Below, piece by piece: positions 1 through 7,417 of a stretch of DNA of 47,790 bases (position 1 is the first letter of the stretch; each line of letters opens with the position of its first letter). The position numbers and the translations under genes were made by a program. Origin of the DNA: an uncultured Bacteroidales bacterium (lineage in GTDB: Bacteria; Bacteroidota; Bacteroidia; Bacteroidales; P3); NCBI GenBank assembly GCA_905234695.1, contig CAJOHZ010000023.1, positions 1-47,790 on the forward strand, read 5' to 3'. Below the pieces are notes generated by a model. It had not been told where the DNA came from and searched no databases. It saw only the letters and a list, made by a program, of their open reading frames with translations.

Positions 1-25
1 TTTAGACTATGCAAACATCCATTCT

Positions 26-92
26 AAATTCGAGCCTGCAATTTGACTATTAGAACAAAACTTGCAAATTTCAGCCTGCAAAATGACTATTA
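26..92. repeat. Two direct repeats of about 27 bp, 40-bp period
   Basis: Positions 26-52 and 66-92 carry the same 27-bp word with four or five mismatches (shared core AGCCTGCAA and end ATGACTATTA or TTGACTATTA). The extreme left edge, 1-10, ends in the related GACTAT, so the array may continue outside the window. It lies in AT-rich DNA with no credible gene. Its function is unknown. Confidence 0.6.
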
Positions 93-234
93 CGCCTAAT
101 TTTTGTGGCAGAAAAAATGATAGAAAAACAAAAGAATTTGAAGTTAAATACACAATGAATTGATATACAACTACTCCCTTTCTTTTATATTAAAAATTAA
201 AAGAACTTAGGATTGAACAATTAGGATAAGAACT

Positions 235-444
235 TTTAATTTGCTGGTAATTTGCTTTTGGAAGATATCGAATAGCATATAAAAACACCAAATATATGAT
301 TAATAGTATTTTAGCATATATAGTTTAATTTGCTGGTAATTTGCCAGTAATTTGCTTTTGAATAGAAACTGATGGTGTATGCAAATATTAGACAACTGAT
401 AAATAGTACTTTAATACACAAGATTTAATTTGCTGGTAATTTGC
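235..444. repeat. Three 21-bp direct repeats in AT-rich DNA
   Basis: An identical 21-bp word (TTTAATTTGCTGGTAATTTG plus C) occurs at 235-255, 324-344 and 424-444. The second copy is followed by an extra half unit (CAGTAATTTGCTTTTG, 345-360), and the first is also followed by TTTTG. The DNA between copies is loosely similar (AATAGTATTTTA at 302-313, AATAGTACTTTA at 401-412), so this may be a decayed tandem array with a unit of about 90-100 bp. No gene is supported from 1 to 720. The small open frames there are on the minus strand, lack family resemblance and run through these repeats. Confidence 0.65.
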
Positions 445-604
445 CGAAGGGGTATAATTACAATGACAACGAACTAGAATGACCGGCACGATGACAGCGG
501 GTCGGTTAACATGATTTGAACGTGAATTGTCGTGAATTGAATCGTGAATCGAATTTACGGCAATTGACGTTAAGAATAGGTGATCGTATCGGTGAAAAAG
601 TGTC

Positions 605-712
605 AAAAATGTGATTTTTCCTCCACAATATGTGCAAAAAAATGTGATTTTTTCGCATAAAAAGTCTGTAAAAATGTGATTATTTTGTATTTTTGCATGT
701 GAAAAATGTGAT
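605..712. promoter_or_regulatory. Four operator-like iterons upstream of the AAA+ ATPase gene
   Basis: AAAAATGTGAT occurs four times, at 605-615, 638-648, 670-680 and 702-712, spaced 33, 32 and 32 bp, close to three helical turns. The first copies read AAAAATGTGATTTTT, an interrupted dyad (AAAAAT-GTG-ATTTTT). The last copy ends eight bases before the ATG at 721. The arrangement looks like a cooperative operator or autoregulatory leader; the binding protein is not known. Confidence 0.6.
688..695 (+). promoter_or_regulatory. Bacteroidota -7 box (TATTTTTG) for the ATPase gene
   Basis: TATTTTTG matches the Bacteroidota TAnnTTTG -7 element. It lies between the third and fourth iterons, which would place transcription start near the fourth copy, about 20 bases before the ATG. 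No clear -33 TTTG was seen. Confidence 0.45.
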
Positions 713-720
713 AATACAAC

Positions 721-2070
721 ATGGAACTACTTAAAAGAAAGATAGATAAGTTTCTTGAGAATTGGAAAAGTACTCCAAGACGGAAGCCGCTGATTGTAAA
801 AGGAGCACGACAGGTCGGAAAAACGGAGTCCATTCGAGCCTTCGGCAAGGCTAACTATGAGTCGGTCATCGAGATTAATTTTGTGCTTCAAAAAAAATTC
901 AGGGACATCTTTGCCGATGGCTACGAGGTGGGGGCGATTATCAAGAATATCTCGTTACTGGAACCCTCGTGGAAGATCATTCCCAACAAGACGCTTATCT
1001 TCTTCGATGAGCTGCAGAAGTGTCCCGACTGTGCCACTTCGCTCAAGGCATTCTGTGAGGATGGCCGCTATGACGTCATCTGCTCCGGCTCGCTGATGGG
1101 CATTTATTACGAGGAAATTGAATCCAATGCCGTCGGCTATAAGGAAGATTTCGAGATGCACTCGATGGATTTCGAAGAATTCCTATGGGCCAAAGGTTAT
1201 TCGCCGGAACAGATAGAGGACCTCTATCGACACATGATAACCCTGCAGCCGTTTACGCAGCTGGAGTTGGACACGATGACCGATGTTTTCCGTGACTATA
1301 TGAGTCTTGGAGGAATGCCGGAAGTTGTGAAGATGTATATTGACAACGGCCATTTCGGCGGCACCTTGAAACTTCAGCGCCAGCTGTTGAAGGACTATGA
1401 GGAGGACATCACGAAATACGCAAAGGAGACCGATAAGGCAAAGGTGCTTTCCGTATACAGCCATATCTCCACATTCCTGGCCAAGGAAAACAAGAAATAC
1501 CAGATTACCAAGATTGCCAAAGGGGCCAGGAACAGGGAGTATATCGGAGCTGTGGAGTGGTTGAAAGAGGCGGGTGTCGTCAACGTGTGCTATTGTTTGA
1601 ACAATGTGGAGCTGCCGCTGAAAGGCAATTATGATGCCGATGTCTACAAGATTTACTATCACGACACTGGCCTGCTTATCGCTTCGCTCGACAAGGAGGC
1701 ACAGGAGGATTTGCGTGCCAACAAAAACTTTGGGACCTACAAAGGTGCCATCTATGAGAATGTGGTTGGTGAGATGCTGCGCAAATCGGGCTACGACCAA
1801 CTATATTTCTACAAACGCACCAAACCCTCGTTGGAAATGGATTTCTTCGTCCGTGATGCCGAATCGCTAGTACCTGTAGAGGTGAAGGCCAAAGACGGCG
1901 CCACCGTTTCGCTCAACAACCTTGTTAAGTGGGATTCGTACCCTGATGTGAAATATGGAGTGAAACTTGGCTACAAGAACATTGGCTGGAACGGACAGTT
2001 CTATACCTTCCCATATTTTCTCACCTTCCTGTTGAAACGTTTTTTGAAGGAACGGGCAAAGAGTATATAG
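721..2070 (+). CDS. AAA+ ATPase with C-terminal DUF4143 domain
   Basis: The 449-aa protein has a Walker A GARQVGKT at residues 28-35 and a Walker B LIFFDE with D96 and E97. A sensor-like CSGS follows near 120. Its C-terminal part is the DUF4143, PD-(D/E)XK-like module, with E372/D374 in EMDF and the EVK triad at 387-389. This is the widespread Bacteroidota 'ATP-binding protein (AAA_14/DUF4143)' family, whose role is unsettled; toxin, defence and DNA-processing roles have been suggested. The ATG at 721 follows the iterons directly. A Vsr endonuclease gene starts 20 bp after its stop. Codon use is less GC-rich than in the rest of the window, which fits recent acquisition. The family call is firm; the biological role is open. 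Confidence 0.85.
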   Translation: MELLKRKIDKFLENWKSTPRRKPLIVKGARQVGKTESIRAFGKANYESVIEINFVLQKKFRDIFADGYEVGAIIKNISLLEPSWKIIPNKTLIFFDELQKCPDCATSLKAFCEDGRYDVICSGSLMGIYYEEIESNAVGYKEDFEMHSMDFEEFLWAKGYSPEQIEDLYRHMITLQPFTQLELDTMTDVFRDYMSLGGMPEVVKMYIDNGHFGGTLKLQRQLLKDYEEDITKYAKETDKAKVLSVYSHISTFLAKENKKYQITKIAKGARNREYIGAVEWLKEAGVVNVCYCLNNVELPLKGNYDADVYKIYYHDTGLLIASLDKEAQEDLRANKNFGTYKGAIYENVVGEMLRKSGYDQLYFYKRTKPSLEMDFFVRDAESLVPVEVKAKDGATVSLNNLVKWDSYPDVKYGVKLGYKNIGWNGQFYTFPYFLTFLLKRFLKERAKSI

Positions 2071-2090
2071 CAAAATTTGAAGTATCAACT

Positions 2091-2654
2091 ATGACCGACA
2101 CGATGACACCGGAGCAGCGGCACCGCTGCATGGCGCAGATTCACAGCAAGGGGACGAAACCGGAGGTGAAGGTGCGGAAGTGGCTGTGGGGTCACGGGTA
2201 TCGGTATAGGCTCAACGTGAAGAGTGTGCCAGGGAAACCGGATATCGTGATGCGGCCATACCGCACGGCGATATTCGTCAACGGCTGCTTCTGGCATGGG
2301 CACAATGTGCAGCTGGAAGCTGCACAAGTTGATAGTTTAAAGTTGATAGTTGACAGTTCCTGTTGCAAGATTCCGACGACGAACCGCGAGTTCTGGGTGA
2401 CGAAGATACATCGCAACCAAGAACGCGACCAAGAGAACTACCGTGTGCTGCAGGAGAACGGGTGGCACGTCATCATCATCTGGGAATGCCAGCTGAAACC
2501 CGCCGTCATCGAGCACACCATGCGCGAGGTGGAGCTGCTGCTCAACGAGAATATGCTTGCGCGCTACAAGAGACATACTCCCATACCCTTACACACCGAG
2601 ACGGAGCCCCTTCCTCTGGCAGCAGAGGAGGAGGCTCCGTTTGGGCATAAATAA
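2091..2654 (+). CDS. vsr: Very short patch repair endonuclease (Vsr) with an in-frame insertion
   Basis: Vsr nicks 5' of the T in T:G mismatches left by deamination of 5-methylcytosine. The 187-aa product keeps the family residues at the same numbers as the E. coli enzyme: E25, D51 (GKPD), C66-F67-W68-H69 and H71; the WEC cysteine is at 133. Between H71 and the PTTNREFW block there are 16 more residues than in E. coli, and that DNA is a hairpin plus heptamer repeat (2307-2354). It falls in the loop that normally carries a zinc-binding cysteine; C91/C92 might substitute. No cytosine methyltransferase is visible in the window, although one could lie to the left. The tail after residue 160 is low complexity. 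Activity is uncertain because of the insertion. Confidence 0.88.
   Translation: MTDTMTPEQRHRCMAQIHSKGTKPEVKVRKWLWGHGYRYRLNVKSVPGKPDIVMRPYRTAIFVNGCFWHGHNVQLEAAQVDSLKLIVDSSCCKIPTTNREFWVTKIHRNQERDQENYRVLQENGWHVIIIWECQLKPAVIEHTMREVELLLNENMLARYKRHTPIPLHTETEPLPLAAEEEAPFGHK
2307..2358. repeat. Hairpin plus heptamer repeat inserted in vsr
   Basis: GTGCAGCT-GGA-AGCTGCAC (2307-2325) is a perfect 8-bp hairpin. It is followed by units of seven related to GTTGAYA (GTTGATA, GTTTAAA, GTTGATA, GTTGACA; 2328-2355). The block corresponds to the 16 extra residues relative to E. coli Vsr (48 nt), so it keeps the reading frame. Confidence 0.7.
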
Positions 2655-2681
2655 AGTCCGGCAGCCATGGGCTGCCGGACT
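2655..2681. terminator. Perfect 12-bp hairpin between vsr and the DUF4954 gene
   Basis: AGTCCGGCAGCC (2655-2666), loop ATG, GGCTGCCGGACT (2670-2681) form a perfect stem between two convergent genes. The flanks are A-rich on the left and short T/A on the right, so it may serve both strands, although the T tract is weak. Confidence 0.7.
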
Positions 2682-2696
2682 CTTAAATCCATACAT

Positions 2697-4535
2697 TCAA
2701 TCTAAGACAGACTTCATCTCGGCGTCGTTGCGGTAGGTCATCCTGCGGAAAGGATTGGCATCATCTTTGTCGCGGGTGACCTTGATTTGGTCGGCGACGT
2801 ACTGGAGGATTGTGGCATAGCGGGTGAGGTACTGCTGCCAAAGTTCGGACGTGAGGGCGCGCTGCTGGCTGAGGAGGCAGAGCACCTGATAGGCATGGCG
2901 GCGACGCCAGCCCTCGTAATCGGCCCACCACTGGTCGTAGCAGGCGTGTACTTGCTGCCAATCGGCCACCTCGCCACGCTCGACGGCGGCGATGAGGTTG
3001 TCTAACTCGCTCTGCGGGACCAGTTGTCCGCCGAGGTTGACCCATTCGCGCTCACGTTCGGGGGCGTTGTGCAGCGGCTCGGGCATGGGGGCATCGGTCT
3101 TGCCGCCCGCGAGGACGTTGAGGGCATAGTAGATAAGCATGTCTTCGTACGCCTTATAGCCTTCCGCCCATTTGAGGATGACGGTCTTGCGTTTGCCTTT
3201 CTCCATGCCAAAGGCGGTGACCTCGATATGCTCCTTGTCCTTATCGAACTGGAGATAGGCCTGCTCTATCCAACTCTTGAGGAGCATCCGGCCGTTGATA
3301 ATCTCTTCGGCGGTATCGGGTGCCAGCGGGTCGAAGACGATATGCTGCGCTTTTTTCTTGCGCTTGTCGCGCTTGGCGAACTTGGTCATATTGCGGTTGA
3401 GGGCGTACATGTTGTACATCCACCAGTAGGCGGGCATGACCTCCAGCCGGTGCTTGGAGGCGTTGTTGTTGACCAGCGAGAAGGGAAGGGTGATGCTGAG
3501 CTCGGCGGGATAGGAGCCTTTTGCCAGCAGGGTGTATGCCGCAAAACTGGAGGAGTGTTTGAGGCTGGTGCACAGACCAGGCCAGAAGCCGCGGCCGGCC
3601 ACAATCTCGTTGTCGGCCGTGCGGCCGTTGTGGTTGGAACCCACGGTGCAGCCGGCGGCCAGATTGCTCTGTCCCATGACGAGGGAGGCGATGAGGAACG
3701 AGTTGTTGTGGTGCTGCTCGTGAGCGGGGAAGATGATGTTGTTGCCCACCTCGCAACGGGCGATGGTGGAGTTGTCGCCCACCACGGTGTCGTTGAGGCG
3801 GACGCCGAACTCGAGGTGTACGTGCTCGCCCAGCAGGAACCGCATGGCGATGCAGCCGTATTCGCAGGTGCATCCATACCCCACCACGCCGTCGGCGAGG
3901 ACAACACAGTCCTCGATGCGTGTGGGAGTCTCGGCATCGGAAAGGACGGCCACGTTATGCAGGGTACGGGTGTTCTTGACAATGCAATGGCTACCCATCT
4001 GCCCGTAGCACCCCTCGGGGGTGGCAAGGAATTTGCGGGCCATCTGCTCGAAGCGTTTGACCATCTCGCCGTGGTCGCGGTACTTGGCCCAGAGGTAGGC
4101 ATCGCCGATGGTCATGCCCGGGAAGGGCAGGATGCGACGGCCGCCACATTCGTTCATGGGCTCAATCCAGGGGTAGTCGTTCTCCTCGTTGAGGGGCGAG
4201 GCAGTCATCTCGTCGATATTGAAGAGCAGACAGTGGTCGCCCACGCGGTAGCCGCTGAGCATACGGACATTATGCACCGCGCAGTGGTCGCCCACCGTGG
4301 CGTTGCGCAGCATGGAGTTATAAACACCTTCCGGCAGGCGCAAATCCCCGTCGTCGACATATCCCTGCTCCATGGCGCCAAGCCACACGCGGCCCATGAA
4401 GACGTTGTTGCGGAACAGCGAGGCGTCGAACGCATCGCTCACCTGCACCATAGACCAGTCTTCGGCGCGGTTGCCATTCATCTGCATCGTTTCGATTTCT
4501 TTGCCCGTGAGTGGACGGAAAGTGTCTGTTTTCAT
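2697..4535 (-). CDS. DUF4954 family left-handed beta-helix protein
   Basis: The 612-aa protein matches the Bacteroidota DUF4954 family, beginning with PLTGKEI and NGNRAEDW. Residues from about 60 to 330 hold irregular hexapeptide-type repeats (for example TVGDHC, RVGDHC, TVGDNS, EVGNNI), typical of left-handed beta-helix nucleotidyl- or acyltransferase-like proteins. There is no signal peptide, so it is probably cytoplasmic. The C-terminal third is helical and charged. Its substrate is unknown. It is the last gene of the minus-strand run that begins near 8045, 46 bp after the GT2 gene, and ends at the hairpin 2655-2681. Confidence 0.85.
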   Translation of the reverse strand: MKTDTFRPLTGKEIETMQMNGNRAEDWSMVQVSDAFDASLFRNNVFMGRVWLGAMEQGYVDDGDLRLPEGVYNSMLRNATVGDHCAVHNVRMLSGYRVGDHCLLFNIDEMTASPLNEENDYPWIEPMNECGGRRILPFPGMTIGDAYLWAKYRDHGEMVKRFEQMARKFLATPEGCYGQMGSHCIVKNTRTLHNVAVLSDAETPTRIEDCVVLADGVVGYGCTCEYGCIAMRFLLGEHVHLEFGVRLNDTVVGDNSTIARCEVGNNIIFPAHEQHHNNSFLIASLVMGQSNLAAGCTVGSNHNGRTADNEIVAGRGFWPGLCTSLKHSSSFAAYTLLAKGSYPAELSITLPFSLVNNNASKHRLEVMPAYWWMYNMYALNRNMTKFAKRDKRKKKAQHIVFDPLAPDTAEEIINGRMLLKSWIEQAYLQFDKDKEHIEVTAFGMEKGKRKTVILKWAEGYKAYEDMLIYYALNVLAGGKTDAPMPEPLHNAPEREREWVNLGGQLVPQSELDNLIAAVERGEVADWQQVHACYDQWWADYEGWRRRHAYQVLCLLSQQRALTSELWQQYLTRYATILQYVADQIKVTRDKDDANPFRRMTYRNDAEMKSVLD

Positions 4536-4581
4536 ACTTGTGTGTGTTTAAGATTAAAAGATAACGTAAAAAACGCTTTGA

Positions 4582-5754
4582 TTATTGTGTATCCCGGGAA
4601 GGACGATTGCTGTGCGAGTGGCGCAGCGCCATTTCCTCCCGGAACAGGAGTTGCCGATAATCCTCCAACCGTTCCAGCGGGTCATGGAGGAAGTCCACCC
4701 CCATGGCGTTGTCGGGCAGGCGATAGGCGGGGGTGTTCTTAAGGTATTGCAATATCCGCAGGCCGTCGACCCGTTCGGCACAGGCCTTGACGAAGAGCGA
4801 ACGGCTCTTGAAATTCTTGCGCAAGGGGCTCCATAGGTCGTCGGTGGCCAACTGGCGGCGGAGGAACGGAGACATGGGCGTTTCCCTGTCGCCCTCGTAC
4901 AAGGCATCGAAGAGGTCATACGTCGCCTTTACCGCAGCAAAGCCCTCGTCGGCATAGAAGGGGTAGCTCTCCTGCATGGTCTCCACCCCCTTGGCGATGG
5001 CGGGCCCGGTGCCGAAGGGCACCCGCGCCGAAGGGCGGCCCTGGGGGCGCACCGTCATAGGGCGGCTGTCATAGGGAGGGATGAAACAGGCCGTCAGCGT
5101 ACCGGTCTTGGCGAATTTCTGCATGAGGTAAAAATCCTCGCCACCCTGCAGCGGGGTGATGCCACCCACCCGGCGATAGGCCCAGACGGGGAACACCATG
5201 GCGCTGCCGAGGGCGGTGAAGGCATACGGGCTGCCGATACGCAGCAGCTGTATCAGGTAGCGGCGCATATAGCACTCATAGCGCAGCAGGGCGCGGCAGA
5301 CCGCCTCATCGGCCTCCAGCGGATGGAAATAGGGCACCCCGAAGGCACAGCAGTCCAGCCGGGCGTTCATGGTGGCGAGCACCGCCTCCAGATAGTCGTC
5401 GTCGAAATCGGTATCGGCATCCAGGCTGACGACAAGCTCGTCGGCCTCCCGCTCCGCCGCAATGCGGTCGAACAGCAGTTTGCGCGCCCAACCCACCCCT
5501 CTCTTCTTGCCTGTCCAGCCCTGCCCGGGCGAGCAGCGGTCTATCACCGTCACCGACAGCCCCTCGGTCCGTTCCAGCAGTTGCAGGCATTTCTCGTTGT
5601 CTGCCTGCAGGGGGCTGCCTTCCTCGTTATTGACGCAAAAATATACCGACACCCCCTTCACCGTCTGCCTCCGCAGACGGTCCAGCAAGGCTGGCAAATT
5701 GGCCGACTCAGCCATCACCGGGATGGCCACAGATATATGGTGATAACGCGACAA
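4582..5754 (-). CDS. Family 2 glycosyltransferase
   Basis: The 390-aa protein starts with the GT-A nucleotide-binding strand ISVAIPVMAE and has LVVSLDADTDFD with a D112-A-D114 metal-binding DxD. That supports a GT2 fold using a nucleotide-sugar donor. No long membrane anchor is visible, so it is cytoplasmic or membrane-peripheral. Its start is directly adjacent to the stop of the M14 peptidase gene (5755), which suggests translational coupling. With GtrA two genes upstream, an envelope or lipid-linked glycan is a plausible acceptor. The exact sugar is not inferable. Confidence 0.82.
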   Translation of the reverse strand: MSRYHHISVAIPVMAESANLPALLDRLRRQTVKGVSVYFCVNNEEGSPLQADNEKCLQLLERTEGLSVTVIDRCSPGQGWTGKKRGVGWARKLLFDRIAAEREADELVVSLDADTDFDDDYLEAVLATMNARLDCCAFGVPYFHPLEADEAVCRALLRYECYMRRYLIQLLRIGSPYAFTALGSAMVFPVWAYRRVGGITPLQGGEDFYLMQKFAKTGTLTACFIPPYDSRPMTVRPQGRPSARVPFGTGPAIAKGVETMQESYPFYADEGFAAVKATYDLFDALYEGDRETPMSPFLRRQLATDDLWSPLRKNFKSRSLFVKACAERVDGLRILQYLKNTPAYRLPDNAMGVDFLHDPLERLEDYRQLLFREEMALRHSHSNRPSRDTQ

Positions 5755-6954
5755 TCAGAGTTTTATAATCTTGACCCACACCCCTTCGACAGGTATGGCA
5801 TAGACCCCCGCCGGGAAACGGGTGAGGTCCACCGTATGGCGGCCCTTGGCGGTCTCCACTGTCGCCTTGTCGCGAGTGGGGTTGGGGTACACCTTGAAGG
5901 GGGAATCCACATCACACGACAGCACAGACGTCGGCGGGGTGGAGTCGTTTAGGTGGTGCACCTCGTCGATATAGTTGATTAACGCCTGCGCCTGGCACCG
6001 CCAGTAGTGATTCAGGCTGTCCGTGGGCAGCGACTTGGTGGTGGAGAGTTCCATCGTCAGTTCACGGATGCCACAGTCGTTGAAATAGTCCTGCCGGCCG
6101 TTGCTGATTACGTACCAGTCGCCGCCGTTGACATAACCCGATGTGCGGACGTCCTTGAAGCGGGCGGGGTCAACTTTGCGGCAGGTGTCGACAAAACGTT
6201 TGCATACCTGCTTCCACCACTCGCTGTGTTCGTTGAGCCGTTCGCGCGAGGTGAAGCTGTCCCAGGGGTAATTCATCACCTCGCTGCCGCCATGCAGGTT
6301 GGCACTCAACAGAAAGTGGTGCTGCTCCACATAGTGTATCATGGCTTCGTTTTCCGGCTGGAGTTCGTTCATCGGCGGAGTCCCGAAGGGGTCTGGGAAA
6401 TTGCGGTTCAAGTCCACCCTGTTGGCATTGTAACGCATGGCGCGGCCAACGGTGTTGTTGCCCCCGTTGTAGGTGCCGTCAGGATTGGAGAGCGGGTTGA
6501 TATATATCCGTGTGCCGTCGAGCAGGCGGGTGATAGCCTCTGAGGTCCCGTAGCTGCGCAGCAGCGTGTCGCACAACCGCAGCATCAGGTAGAAACCCGT
6601 AATCTCGTCGCCGTGCATCGTGGAGGAGTAGAACATCTCGGGCCGCACCAAATCGTTGTCGGCCGAACCCGTGATGGCCAAAGCCAGTATCAGGCGTCCC
6701 CGCACCGATGTGCCTATGGTGTCCAGCCTGCAGAGGTCCGGGAAGCTGTCGACGTAGCCTTGCATCATGGCCACATACACCTCATACGTCGGGTAGCGAT
6801 CCCACCCGGCCATCTCCTCCACCGTGGTGGCCATCGTCAGAGCCTTGGTCTCCAGCGGTGCCTCCATCGGCGGGAAGGCATCGGGGCGCGGTTTCTGCGC
6901 CATCGCGGAGCCTACGGCCAACAAGGCCGCCATCGTCAGCAGAATACGTCTCAT
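5755..6954 (-). CDS. Secreted M14 zinc carboxypeptidase with T9SS sorting domain
   Basis: I start at ATG 6954 (MRRILL...; 399 aa), which gives a normal signal peptide ending AMAQ; an upstream GTG at 6972 would overlap the GtrA gene. Family residues in this numbering are the zinc ligands H114 and E117 in MHGDE and H221 in NLHGG, the substrate-binding NR pair in DLNRNF (R184), and the catalytic Glu near 302 in TMELS. NPDG at about 157-160 is also typical. The last 55 residues (VYPNPTRDKA...GVYAIPV...KIIKL) are a type A T9SS C-terminal domain, so the enzyme is predicted to be exported through the outer membrane and surface-anchored or released. It sits oddly between GtrA and GT2 genes. Confidence 0.88.
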   Translation of the reverse strand: MRRILLTMAALLAVGSAMAQKPRPDAFPPMEAPLETKALTMATTVEEMAGWDRYPTYEVYVAMMQGYVDSFPDLCRLDTIGTSVRGRLILALAITGSADNDLVRPEMFYSSTMHGDEITGFYLMLRLCDTLLRSYGTSEAITRLLDGTRIYINPLSNPDGTYNGGNNTVGRAMRYNANRVDLNRNFPDPFGTPPMNELQPENEAMIHYVEQHHFLLSANLHGGSEVMNYPWDSFTSRERLNEHSEWWKQVCKRFVDTCRKVDPARFKDVRTSGYVNGGDWYVISNGRQDYFNDCGIRELTMELSTTKSLPTDSLNHYWRCQAQALINYIDEVHHLNDSTPPTSVLSCDVDSPFKVYPNPTRDKATVETAKGRHTVDLTRFPAGVYAIPVEGVWVKIIKL

Positions 6955-6958
6955 ACGC

Positions 6959-7369
6959 TTATTTTTTCTCACGGAACGTGAACAATAGGTTGCCGAAGAA
7001 GTTCCATAGTGTCGTGATGCCGACGGCCATCACCCACAGGAGGTAGAAGCGCCAGTCGGTCCATTCGGGCAGCAGTCGGCCCATCAGCCACAGGCTGCCG
7101 TTATTCACCCCGAGGCCCACAACAGAGACGAGGATGAACTTCACATACTCCACACCCACCTGCTTCTCCTTGCTGCGGAATGTCCAGATGCGGTTAAGGA
7201 AATAATTGCTTGTGGCGGCGGCGATGAATCCGATGGTATTGGCCACGAAGTCGTTCAGGCCTACGACATCCCTCATCAGGTAGAGCACCGAGAAGTGCAC
7301 CAGCATGCCGGTAAAGCCGACAACGCCGAATTTGACAAACTTCCAGAACAGACCTTTGATGTCAGCCAT
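6959..7369 (-). CDS. GtrA family membrane protein
   Basis: The start at ATG 7369 gives MADIKGLFWKF (136 aa); a TTG at 7381 would add four residues. Four hydrophobic helices and the family signature are present: KFGVVGFTGMLVHFSVLYL, then SNYFLNRIWTFRS and LWNFFGNLLFTFREKK. GtrA proteins are thought to help translocate lipid-linked sugars (undecaprenyl-phosphate glucose in Shigella serotype conversion). The stop is 4 bp before the M14 ATG, and the GT2 gene follows, so a lipid-linked sugar role for this operon is reasonable but inferred. Confidence 0.87.
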   Translation of the reverse strand: MADIKGLFWKFVKFGVVGFTGMLVHFSVLYLMRDVVGLNDFVANTIGFIAAATSNYFLNRIWTFRSKEKQVGVEYVKFILVSVVGLGVNNGSLWLMGRLLPEWTDWRFYLLWVMAVGITTLWNFFGNLLFTFREKK

Positions 7370-7382
7370 CCTTTTCAGCAAT

Positions 7383-7417
7383 CACTAGTCACTAATCACT
7401 AGTCACTAATCACTAAA
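7383..7417. repeat. Five tandem heptamers (CACTAGT/CACTAAT)
   Basis: CACTAGT, CACTAAT, CACTAGT, CACTAAT and CACTAAA run in strict 7-bp register between the GtrA gene and the next minus-strand gene. The last unit contains the TAG stop of the gene at 7413-8045. The reverse complement (GAYNAGT units) recurs at 16284-16337 and near 47572. Confidence 0.85.

Noticed and set aside
1..444. Possible CRISPR array
   Set aside because: There are only two or three repeats, with unequal AT-rich spacers that are similar to one another and no cas genes.
603..848. Minus-strand 81-aa open frame over the iterons
   Set aside because: It consists of the complement of the iterons and the start of the ATPase gene, with repetitive Lys/Phe/Ser content.
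3024..4742. 572-aa open frame on the plus strand
   Set aside because: It is antisense to the DUF4954 and GT2 genes, with biased composition and no motif.
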